54,664 nucleotides of DNA from Tieghemiomyces parasiticus (taxonomy: Eukaryota; Kickxellomycota; Dimargaritomycetes; Dimargaritales; Dimargaritaceae). Under the pieces are notes generated by a model. The model worked only from the letters and a program-made list of their open reading frames with translations. It did no database searches and had not been told where the DNA came from. How positions within the stretch are numbered: position 1 is the first letter of the stretch; every line of letters starts with the position of its first letter. The stretch lies in assembly GCA_027575765.1 (NCBI GenBank), contig JANBPT010000220.1:1-54664 (forward strand), written 5' to 3'. The translations under genes were made by a program, and so were the position numbers. Below, one piece after another: positions 42,345-51,923 of the stretch.

Positions 42345-44897
42345 CTAGGCCGTCAGACCCCCTCCATTGCCCGTCGCCGCGACTGGGTTACCCTGACCTG
42401 TCGCGGGCGCCACCGCTGTCGCCGAGATGGTCGTCGCGGTGGACGTGACGACGCCAGCTAAGGGCTGCGCGACGGGATTCTGCTGGTGCTGAACGATATC
42501 CTCGACGGTCCACAAGCTGGTATGAATCTGGTTCCCGTCAAATGGCTGTGCCATTGTACGCAGAAACTTGCGTGTAATGCTGACGGCCATATCGGTGGAC
42601 AGGTTGAGGGTGGCGTCGGTCATGTAGGAGGCGATCCACTTAGGCAGCTTATCGCGTTTATCCTTACGCGCGTACCGCTTGTCGGCAAACACCATGAGCC
42701 CGTAGTCACTCTTGCCGCGGAGGACGCGCCCCACACACTGGGCGGCGTGACGCATCGCGTCGAACGTCAAAAAGTCATTCTCACGAATCTGGTACCTCTC
42801 GCGCAGGAATTCCAGGCGGGCTTTCAGGATTCGGCTCTCGGTGTACTGGTAGGGAATGCCAAACATGATGACGGCGCGTCCGTAGTTGTGGTCGAAATCG
42901 ATCCCCTCTGACACCTTACCGCGCGCCACCGAGAGTAGGATGGCACCACGGCCATTGTCGCACGCCAGCCGGTAGTTTTCGAGCGCTAGACTGGTCTCGG
43001 CCGCGTCGGGCGTCTCCACAAAAATAAGCTTGTGCTTCCACGCCGCCTTGAGCAGGCCCATCTCGTTCCACATGGCCACGATGGCCTCCATGTAGAGATA
43101 ACTGGGGAAGAAGGCCACCACGCCGTCCGGTACGGCCTTGGCGTATTCAACCAGCATGTTACCAAAATTGCGCACCACCGCCCGGTCGTTGCGCACCTCA
43201 AACTTGGAACTTACCGCCACCTGGTCGCTCCCCTTGGTAATCACGAGCGGCAGGAAGCAGCTGCGAGTCAGGGTCATGGTGAAACTGGACTGAATCACCG
43301 GCTCGAATCGCAGCATCTTGGGATACATGGACAGCGGGGACAGGGTGCCAGACGTGATGACCACGCTCGAGAAGCGCTCGAATACGGGCTGGATGGCCAG
43401 CGACGCGTCCAGACAGGTGAAGTGCAGGATCGGGTTGGGCACCGTGGCCGCGTCGCTCTCGAACGGTTCTAAAATGAGCAGGAATCCTTTATCATAGGTG
43501 GCCACCAGAGTGGCGAAGGATGCCACACGCTGCAGCGATGTGAGTTCCTCCAAGTCATTTAGCTCCAAGGTGCGGATGATCGAATTGAGCCGCTCGGCGC
43601 AAAAGCGCAACGGCTTACTATCGATGAAGGTAATGTCACGCAGGTGCTGAATGAAACTGACTGGCGTCTCGGCCACGACGTGCATGACCCGCAGCCGCGT
43701 CTTGAGGTACTCAATGAATCGGCGTAGGAACGCGATGAAATGCTCGGCCTTACGGATGTTACCCGGAACTGCCTCGTTTAACACGTCTTCGGGAAGCACC
43801 GGGTTGGCCAAGACAGTGTTTTCGTCACGGGCTTGGCTAGCCTCGCGGAGTCCCTCCACCAGGCGCGAGTACTCGCTGCGTAGGGCCTCGGAGTCCTTAT
43901 CCCGGGCGGCCCGGATGCGCTGCTCGAGGAGGTTAACGCTGCGCGTGCTAGCCTCTAGGGTGGGGCGCATCAGGTCGATACTGAGAGCCTCGATGCACAC
44001 GTTGTCAATGTTGTGGGCCTCGTCAAACACCACGATCGATTCGCGAGATAGCTCCTTTGACACCAGGTCGGCTACCTTGGGGTCCAGCATGTAATGGTAG
44101 CTGTAAATCACCACATTGGCGGCCCGGATCGCCCGCCGCGCCAGGTAGTACGGGCAGTATGACTGTTCGCGGCCATAGGCTCGCAGATCGTCCAGCGTGT
44201 ACACGCCCGCTGGCAGGGGCAGGTCACCCGCCGCCTCCAGTCGCTCGTAGAAATCACACAGCTCAATATCTGGTTCGCCGCGCTGCGCTCGCCCGCGGAT
44301 CCACGACGCCGTCAGGTCCCGGCATTTAGCGTCCACCACCTTGCCCTTCTTCTCTTTGCTCACTCGCGGATGCAGACACAGATTCCGCCGGGAGGTCAGT
44401 CCTAGACCTAGAAATTCGCAGGTCTCACCGGCCTCCGCCCGGAACGCCATCAACCGCTTCAGCTCCGCCAGAGCCTTGTCGATCTCGGGAACGGTTCGTG
44501 AGCAGTACACCAGTTTCCGCTTCTCCGGGTAAAACTGGCAGAGGAGGATAGGATGGGTCGTGTTGTTCAGGTGACGGGCGATGAAAAGTTAGCCAAGCGG
44601 GGCGGGGGGGGAGGGGGAAATTTGGGCAAGGTGGAGGGACAGGCACCATAGGCCACGCATTATGCGTGCGCGCATGACTGGTGTCCTTGCTGCAGCTGGT
44701 TCGACCCCACTCACCTGTTGGTAGGATATAATAAGCGATAGAAGCGACACGGTCTTACCAGTCCCCGAGGGCATTTCGAGCATGCAGTGGCCCCGAGCGT
44801 CAAGGCTCTTCTTAAGGTCCACCATATAGGCATACTGCTCAGGGTAGATGTAGTCGTAAGGAAAGATGACCGGCAGGTCATCGATAAAAAACTTCAT
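42345..44897 (-). CDS. RAD3: TFIIH DNA helicase RAD3/XPD
   Basis: Exons are 44897..44715 and 44534..42345, giving 790 residues (yeast 778, human XPD 760). The intron is 180 bases, phase 0, donor GTGAGT. This is the 5'-3' iron-sulphur helicase of TFIIH, which opens DNA in nucleotide excision repair and bridges core TFIIH to the kinase module. The start [20 protein letters not shown] is the family signature. Walker A PSGTGKT lies at residues 43-49. The four cluster cysteines are C114, C132, C154 and C188, closely matching human and yeast spacing. The DEAH box [10 protein letters not shown] is near residue 232. Helicase domain 2 motifs include [18 protein letters not shown] and [14 protein letters not shown]. 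The junction [17 protein letters not shown] is conserved. The last 50 residues are low in complexity (Ala/Thr/Gly) and probably lineage-specific. Confidence 0.97.
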
Positions 44898-45353
44898 GGT
44901 CAACTACGACTGCGGCGAAGGGTCTGTTGTACAATGGGCGCTAAGTGAACATTGGCTAAGTCAGGAAAAGGATTAGAGGCGTCAAGCGTCGTAGGGGAAA
45001 AAACAGGGAAAGTGACAAGTACGAGGCAGGTGTATGAGATGCAGTGGGGTCTTGGAATGGAATCCTTCACAGTTGAGCGAATGGATCCAGGGACGACTAG
45101 CAGTTGGTACCGGCAACGTAAAACTTTGCAGTAGGCACTGAGTAGTGGGCTTCATCACCCGGCTGCGGTAGGGTTTGGTACTCCCCTCTATGGTGTTGCT
45201 GTCACACACTCACTGCTAAATTCTAGTGCCCCCCACTAAATATCTACTCAATCCCAGCCAGCTTGAAATAGCGCAAGCCTTACTGTATTACTTATATGGA
45301 TGCCAGAGGGTTGAGTTGAAAAAGACCAACCGGCCCCTGACAAAGCCACTAGT
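44898..45353. other. RIO1-RAD3 intergenic region
   Basis: A 456-base spacer between the RIO1 stop and the RAD3 start, with both genes on the minus strand. It must hold the RAD3 promoter. No TATA box stands out. Confidence 0.5.
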
Positions 45354-45358
45354 TTATT
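45353..45358 (-). terminator. AATAAA overlapping the RIO1 stop
   Basis: AATAAA on the minus strand shares bases with the last codon and the TAA stop of RIO1. If it is the real poly(A) signal, the 3' UTR is only about 10-30 bases. Confidence 0.35.
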
Positions 45359-47804
45359 TGCCATGCTTCTTCTTGCCTGAAGTCAGCTTCTCGCGGCGTT
45401 TCTTGACGGCCTTGGGCATCTTGACCTTGCGCTTCTCACGGGCAGCCTCCTTGGCCAGGCGCTTCCGTTCCTATTGTACCAAACGAAACGTAGAAAGTAC
45501 GAGGTCGCTATTAGGCATTGGTAATGAACAGACCTTACAAACGGGACTGGATAGCTACCTGGTTGGCTCTGACGTCAGGGCCCGCGGAAGCGGACATGTA
45601 CACATCGGTTACTTACCTTTTTTGCCTCCCGATCCTCGTATCGCTTGCCGCGCGGCTCCCGTTCAGGGCGCTCGTCGTCCGAATCCGAGTCATCGCTATC
45701 ATCTTCGTCGCTGGAGGTTTCCTCGTCCGAATCCTCTTCCTCGGGACTGCCCTGCCCCTCGGCGTCACTACCCGAGCGACCCTCAGCGAGCTGTTCTTTC
45801 GTTGAGGTTAGCCCCACAGTTTCAGCTCGAGGTGCGGGTAGCTTAGCCACTGCATCGGCTTCGTTTTCATCTCCTTTAAGGTGCAAGCCAATAAATTTAC
45901 GGTAAAGGAGCTGTTTGAAAGGATGTAGACAGTGTCGAGATACGGCATTGAGGTTAGCGCGTAAGTGATGTCGGCTATCCGCCGCCAAAGTTCCTATGAA
46001 TCCCGTAGGCTACCGGCAAGCCGAGAGTGTTGGCATTCAAAGCCAATTTCGAACCCGAGCTCTGCCGTCAGAATCCAAACTTACCTCGTCGCCCTTGCCC
46101 CGGCTGATTTTTATCACGTCTCCTTCATAGTCGGGCACCTCTGAAAGAGTACGCGGTAGGAAGGCGTGACGAAATACTTCCTCGTCGACCAGTTTCCGGT
46201 CCTCGGCCGAGAAGGTCGTAGTATACACGATGCGCCGCTTGCGCTTGACGCGCCGCTTTTTCTTTCGCCCGACCTGGTCAGCGTCACCGCTGCCCTCGGC
46301 AGCAGGCTGCGAAGCCGCGGCCGGTGGATTAGTCGCGGCACTTTCTACCGGTGAAGGAGTTGTGGGCCCAACTTCGGGTGCGGGAACGATCCGCTCTGTA
46401 GGTTCCACAGCCGCGGGCAGGATGGCAGTGGTAGGCTCGGCGGGTAATACAGCGGTCGGCGCCGGGACCTCGCCCACATCGCCTGTGACCATCGTCTCGC
46501 GCAGACGGTCCAGCTCAATATCCATCGCCTCCTCACTGGTTCCGAAAGTCTGAGACGTAACGAATTTGAAGAGCGTGATGAGGTCTAGCACCGCCACGTC
46601 CTTGCGTCTGAAAAAGTCGTTGACGTTGGTGCAATCCATACGCAAAAAGTCAAAGGCGTGCGGGTGCTCGTGTTCCACAGACTGGGACACATCGATGATG
46701 TAGAGGGTTTTGGCGTGGTATCTGGCAAATTGAGGGATGTTTGAAAGGCGGTTAAGAAACTAAATTACCGACCGGACTGCGCGAATCTAAAAACTAGGGA
46801 CCAGTTTGACAAAGGTTTCTCACTGACGGCCTGCTTTGTCTAGGACAGGCGCTACTTACAAAATATTGTACTCGCTCAGATCGGCGTGCACCAAGTGGCA
46901 TACTTGGAACATGGTGCGCATCAGCTTGACCAATTTCCGGTAGAGATCTGGGAACCGGCCCTTATCAATCTCTGCATCTTTTAGTCGCGGGTAGGCCCTA
47001 CGGGTATGGGACAGCAGTGACAGGGGGGAGCACCGTGAAGTTCAGAGTTAGTATGGTTCCCTCTAGAGGGGGCTATATCGACAATAGTTACCCACGCTAG
47101 GACGCCATGGTACCTTTACATAATAGAGTGTAAGTATTTACTTACCAGCCATCCTTGTTACCGAGGAACCGCATGACAAGCACGTGCATCCGAAGAAGCA
47201 AAGGCTCCGGACAGGGTATCCCGGCGGTGTGCAGCCGCTTTAGGTTACGCATCTCCTTCTCGGCCCACACCTTGACCATCTTGCGGGGGTTGTGTCGGCT
47301 ATAGCCGGCTCGGAACCGAAACTCGCCCGTCACGTAGCGGTCGCGATCCTTGAATACCAGGATCGATGTCTTGTAAACTTTGATGGCGTAGTGCTCGGTG
47401 GTCTCGGTCGTGGCATGGTAAACGTTAGCCTGGCCCAAGGTATGTAGAAGGGGGATGGGAAGGATGCGAGAGAGATAAGTTAACGACATGGTTTCTGGTA
47501 CCAAGTGGCGAAGGGCTTAGGAAGCGGTGGTGCAGGTGCACGCATTTGAAAGGCCGAAGCAAGGGAAGGTCAGACCTACCTCTTTTCCGGTACTAATGCA
47601 GCCGTTGATTTCCTTGATGAAGTTGCGGTTGAGAAGTTTGAAGAGGATAATGCGGGTACGGGGATCCAGAACCTGTTCGCTGGTAGCACGGTCTGACTTG
47701 TCGTTGGCTGTCTTGACTCCGCCGGCCGCTTTACGAGACCCCGAGCCATTGCTGGCGTAGTCGCTGCCCCCACCAAAGGCCGTGAGGAAATCGGTATTGA
47801 CCAT
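45354..47804 (-). CDS. RIO1: RIO1 atypical serine kinase/ATPase
   Basis: Six exons: 47804..47580, 47429..47146, 46997..46860, 46721..46085, 45910..45617 and 45470..45354; 564 residues (human RIOK1 568). Introns are 138-174 bases, with donors GTAGGT or GTAAGT and phases 0, 2, 2, 0, 0. Rio1 matures the pre-40S ribosomal subunit in the cytoplasm, releasing late assembly factors. The flexible loop [13 protein letters not shown] is split by intron 1. The kinase core shows [15 protein letters not shown], the catalytic [12 protein letters not shown] and the metal-binding [16 protein letters not shown] Thr/Pro/Ala-rich linker, then [17 protein letters not shown], and an acidic Ser/Asp-rich segment ([18 protein letters not shown]) lead to the very basic tail in exon 6 ([18 protein letters not shown]), as in other Rio1 proteins. 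The short catalytic exon 3 (138 bases) lies at 46860-46997. Confidence 0.94.
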
Positions 47805-49345
47805 GACGCCAAAATAAAAAACCACTAAGACGAAAAGGGGGTAAAGGATGTCACTCTTGGCTGTTAAAGGCGGCTATCGTCCAAAGAAATGAGGCTCGAG
47901 CACGGCGAGGAACGGCATGACTTCCTCAAAAGTGTACCTGGGTGACAGAATTTGGCTGATTCCGCCGACTGGCAAAAAAAAATTATAGCGACCGTGCCAA
48001 TAACCTCTCTGCGGCTGCCAAACCTAACCACGTCCGTGGGCAAGGCTAGCCCACAACCTCTGGATCGCTTAAGGTCACGTGATTATAAATCAATGCCGAG
48101 GATGAGTGAGAGTAAAGTTCAAATAATATGGCGGGTTCCATCACTAATGGCTCACCGATCTGTTAAAACCGTTGAAAATGGTAGCGATAGATTTATAGAA
48201 ACTCCACTGACCATCTCGTGTCAGCTGTGGGTCGATTTACCGGTTAAGTAGTTTACGTTCGCCGCCATTAATGCTCTGATGTAGCACTGTGGCAATCGAG
48301 GGATAGGCCCATCAAGCGAGCGAGATTGTAGGGCCTACTCTGTATGGGCAGACACCGGGGGTGAGCCTGTCTCCTCAACAGAGATTTTCATCGGTCCGGG
48401 CGAGCTTCACCATCTGGGAGATGGAAGCATTACATTGCTCTCTCTGCGTGGAGACACGAAGAATCTGACTTGCAACCCACGATCGAGCCAATAAAAGTAT
48501 AACTGTCGTGACGGACGACGGCCCGCCACCATGGCGAGTCCTCAGTCCACTGTCCCCTTGAACCCCACACTGCAGGGAATAGCCTTATTACATGAAGAAA
48601 GCGGCCCAGGCTTGAATATTCCTTTACTCCCAGTAGTTTCACAGGGACCTTCCATAATGATTATGGCGCCATCGCGTCCCAGTTAATGGATCGTATCAAA
48701 GAACCCCAGACATGTATTCGAAAGAAGATCATTTGACTTTACGCTCGCCGATTGACCAAGGTGAAACTAATGTACACATCTGTCTTGGCTATATCATAAT
48801 CACCGCCTGTGCAACGGTCCTGTTCTTCCATTTCGAAGGGACCATTGCGAGCCCACAACTTATAAGTCAATGGGACCTGCAGGTATCGGTATGCGTCCTA
48901 TTAAATTCCGAGACGAAGCGATGCCCGTAAAACCTCTATCCCCCTTTCTCCATCGTGTATATCAAAGATACGGCTGCACTAGGGGATCCAATACGCTACG
49001 CAGGGGGGAGAAAGGGACGAAGAGGGGCAAACCAAGTGCAGCGATTGGACGAAACATTACAATCGCAGAACGCAAAGGACCCTCGGCCGGCCTTCTCTCG
49101 TTACACCTGCCTCGCTACCTTTAATTTCTCCCTTTTCTAGGCCCGCCTAACGGGAATACGGCAGCGGACGGGAAGGGGGCGTAGCTCGATATATAAATAC
49201 ACTGGAGTGTGCTTCCTCTTATCGACTCCAAGCTAACCTCGCATCATTACCCTTATAATCTGAGATTTCGTAGTAGACCATCCTTTATCTACTACTTGAA
49301 AGCAATTTTCCCACCTCTCCCTTTTTGCCTTGCGTTCCTATCACT
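47805..49345. other. Divergent intergenic region RIO1 / secreted orphan
   Basis: 1.5 kb shared by two divergent promoters. Nothing gene-like is visible. A TATA box sits at 49190 before the orphan gene. No clear element was found for RIO1. Confidence 0.5.
49190..49199 (+). promoter_or_regulatory. TATA box of the secreted orphan gene
   Basis: TATATAAATA lies 147 bases upstream of the ATG at 49346, followed by C/T-rich DNA. This implies a 5' leader of roughly 110-120 bases. It is the clearest TATA box before any gene in the window. Confidence 0.55.
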
Positions 49346-50023
49346 ATGCGTGTAAAAAAATACCATCTAACCCTTGCCGCCCTTGCTACCACAGCGGTTG
49401 TGGGCATAGGTTCTAGCTCTCTCCCGCCCCTTAAGTTGGCTGGGGATGAAAATTCGGCTACAAACAGCATCACACCCGAAGAAGCTACTTACAGTACGAT
49501 CCCAAGCGGAAACACACTCACTTTACTTGGGAAATGGGAGAAGCTTATCAAAGCAGGCGAAGGCGATAGCTATTCCCCCCAAGGCGTACAGGATTGGGCC
49601 GGCAATCCCAAGATAGAAGGTTTGACAAGACAGTCACCGACGGAATCGGTTAACAACCGACTTGCCACCTCTAGCCGAGGCTATTTTGAACCCAGTGCCA
49701 ACTATATTAACACCGACAATATGGACACCCAGATGCCACTTAATCGTGGCGTTTTAATTGGCGGCGATGTGGCTCAACTCGAAGTCAGGGGCAAATCTAT
49801 CGACACTGAAGGTGCTCTGGACCCTGAGGAGACTCTGGGTAGTTCCTTGACCCCGAAGTCCAAGAGCAATGAAAATGAGACCCAAGCTAACCGCAACGCC
49901 GAATCTAAACCATGGTGGTCGTTTAATTTATGGCGGTCGTTTAATCGACAGTTCATATCTTCACAACCAAAGGAAGATACTTATACCTACAGCCCCGACT
50001 TCATCGGCTTAAAGCAGTACTAG
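49346..50023 (+). CDS. Small secreted protein, no known family
   Basis: A single exon of 225 residues starting at the ATG in MRVKKYHLTLAALATTAVVG, a basic n-region plus hydrophobic core typical of a signal peptide. In-frame codons upstream (from 49325) lie outside it and would mask it. The mature part is hydrophilic, rich in Ser/Thr/Asn/Glu and has no cysteine. It contains NNR and NET words that could be N-glycosylated. Near the C-terminus an 18-base tandem duplication gives two six-residue units, WWSFNL and WRSFNR. I recognise no domain. Support for it being real comes from the signal peptide, a TATA box and a poly(A) signal at sensible distances. It could be a host- or environment-directed secreted factor; that is speculation. 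Confidence 0.7.
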   Translation: MRVKKYHLTLAALATTAVVGIGSSSLPPLKLAGDENSATNSITPEEATYSTIPSGNTLTLLGKWEKLIKAGEGDSYSPQGVQDWAGNPKIEGLTRQSPTESVNNRLATSSRGYFEPSANYINTDNMDTQMPLNRGVLIGGDVAQLEVRGKSIDTEGALDPEETLGSSLTPKSKSNENETQANRNAESKPWWSFNLWRSFNRQFISSQPKEDTYTYSPDFIGLKQY

Positions 50024-50663
50024 CAGGTACAGCAGTCCTCTAAGGGCCACTCGGCAGCAACCATCCACCTCTATCAGTTAGTTGGAGTTAGGAACCAAAA
50101 GCCACACTTTCAGTTAGCATCACTAGTATATTTAGTTTTAATAAAACCTTGAGCACTAGTACGCTGGCGGAATAATATGTTGGGGTATACAGTTATATTA
50201 AATATGCCAGGGTAAAGGACCCAAAACAATAGTTGGAGAGGCGATTGGCGCATCTCGATGAGTTTTAGCCGGCGTACGCTCGTCGGCGTGTACATTATTA
50301 CAGATTGCTACATAAAGGAAAAAGGAAATAAAGCGACGGAGGAGGAGAGTGTGAGCGAGGAATAAAACCCATTAAAAAAGGCTGAATGTAGAGAGAGGCG
50401 GGATGACATCGTTACGGTGAAGGTTTGCGTGGAAAGGGAAGGGAGGGGGTAAGGTATCAAAGATTGATGGGAAAATGGAAATCTGGCGTGAGCGCGTACT
50501 TGTGGCGACATTTTTGTACGGCGACATAATCCTCATATCGTTGCAATTAAAGTGTCAAAATAAAAAATGGATGCGCTCCCTTCTAAGTGGGCGAGAAGAA
50601 AAGGGGGGAAGAGTTGGGGGATGCGCTTTAAGGTGGATGTCGGCCTGACTAAATTCTACCGAC
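50024..50663. other. Convergent 3' intergenic region
   Basis: 640 bases between the ends of the orphan gene (plus) and the FSP1-like gene (minus). It contains a plus-strand AATAAA at 50140. No gene is seen. Confidence 0.5.
50140..50145 (+). terminator. AATAAA poly(A) signal of the secreted orphan
   Basis: AATAAA lies 117 bases after the stop, within TTTTAATAAAACC. Confidence 0.55.
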
Positions 50664-51923
50664 CTAGTTGTCCTCTGAGAGCCAATTGGCGGCGTCTTTC
50701 GCCGCATGAAGGTCCTTCCATCTTGTGTCCACAACGGTGGCCTTGGTAGGCTTAAATATGCGGGAGTACCAGTTGCCAAATACGAGACCGAAACGGGATT
50801 GCGTGACACCGCGGTGACGGCCGATGGACACAGTCATTAGGTTGGCCTTATCCCGGTACTCCTCGAGACGCAACGGGGCCATACGGGCCAGATCACGGCG
50901 CTGGTGGCTAACATCATGCTCAATCAGGTGTTTGAGGTTGCGGGCGGTGACACGGGCCTGGGCGGCGGCGTGGACGGCGAGTTTGAAACACGGGTGGTCG
51001 TTCACATCACCAATAGCGAAGATGTGTGGGAAGCGTGGATCGCGCAGCTGCAGCGTGAGGCGCACGCGCAGGTGGTTAGTGTTGGGATCGACAATCTGGA
51101 CGAGGTTATCAGCAAGGGACTGCATGAAGTGCGTGTCGACGCTGATGCCCGTGCAGCAGAATTGGAGGTCCGACTCGATGGCACGCCCCGAGGCTGTGCG
51201 CAGGATGCGGGTACCATACCCAGGCTCCAACCCCTTCTCTTCGGGCAGTATAACTTTCTCGTTGAGGATGACCTGCACGCCTAGGGCCTCAAGTTCCTCG
51301 CGGGCCCGGTCGCGGAAAGAATCCTTGTAGTCATCGAGGAAGAGCTTGCTCTGGTTGTGTACCAGAATAACGCGCTTCTCCGGGTACTCGGTGGCGATCT
51401 CACCGGCAAGCTCCACACCCACCGGTCCACCGCCAATGAGGAGGACGCGGGCGGCCTCGCGGATGCTCTGGTAATACAGTAGAGACGTCTCAATACCTTG
51501 GGCCGCCGTGAAGGAATTCATTTTAGCCGGATCGGGATAGGTAGACCCGGTGGCCAGCACCAGGTAGTCGAACGGCAAGAAGTTAACGGGGGCTTCGATG
51601 GTGGCGTACTCAACGTGGAACGGGAACACGCGCGTCAGGACGCCCTGGATGACGGTGTGGCCATAGCGGCCGTTGTTCTTGAAGAGGTTATCGTAGGGAA
51701 TCCATAGTTTGCGGGCTACGCTCTTCTGCACTACAGCACGCAGGGCTCCCACGGTGTGGAAATAGGCTTCGCGCTTCTCCAGGATCGTAATGCGGACTGG
51801 GAGGTGGGCCGTGAGGCGTTCCAGTTCCATGGCCAGAGTAACTCCGGCTTTAGAGCCGCCCACAATCAAGATGTTGTACACCTTGGTACTAGGCGGGATC
51901 CCGGCAGCCGACATGACCGACAT
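50664..51923 (-). CDS. FSP1/AIFM2-like FAD-dependent NAD(P)H oxidoreductase
   Basis: A single exon of 419 residues from the ATG in MSVMSAAGIPPSTKVYNILI. The frame stays open for 86 codons upstream, but that part is Phe/Tyr/Ser/Pro-rich from a C/T tract and looks like leader. The family is the AIF-like pyridine nucleotide-disulphide oxidoreductases (animal FSP1/AIFM2, which reduces quinones; yeast Aif1). Seen are the FAD loop ILIVGGSKAGVTLAMELE (Ser in place of the usual third Gly), FDYLVLATGS, the NAD(P)H loop VLLIGGGPVGVELAGEI, and the second FAD motif FPHIFAIGDVND. The C-terminus includes VSIGRHRGVTQ and KATVVDTRWKD. No CxxC disulphide is present, as expected for the AIF group. No membrane segment or clear presequence is seen from the chosen start. 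The likely role is quinone or redox metabolism at a membrane surface, inferred from family. Confidence 0.87.
   Translation of the reverse strand: MSVMSAAGIPPSTKVYNILIVGGSKAGVTLAMELERLTAHLPVRITILEKREAYFHTVGALRAVVQKSVARKLWIPYDNLFKNNGRYGHTVIQGVLTRVFPFHVEYATIEAPVNFLPFDYLVLATGSTYPDPAKMNSFTAAQGIETSLLYYQSIREAARVLLIGGGPVGVELAGEIATEYPEKRVILVHNQSKLFLDDYKDSFRDRAREELEALGVQVILNEKVILPEEKGLEPGYGTRILRTASGRAIESDLQFCCTGISVDTHFMQSLADNLVQIVDPNTNHLRVRLTLQLRDPRFPHIFAIGDVNDHPCFKLAVHAAAQARVTARNLKHLIEHDVSHQRRDLARMAPLRLEEYRDKANLMTVSIGRHRGVTQSRFGLVFGNWYSRIFKPTKATVVDTRWKDLHAAKDAANWLSEDN

Noticed and set aside
45226..45846. 206-codon plus-strand frame
   Set aside because: Antisense to RIO1 exons 5 and 6, whose basic and acidic tails are clearly coding on the minus strand.
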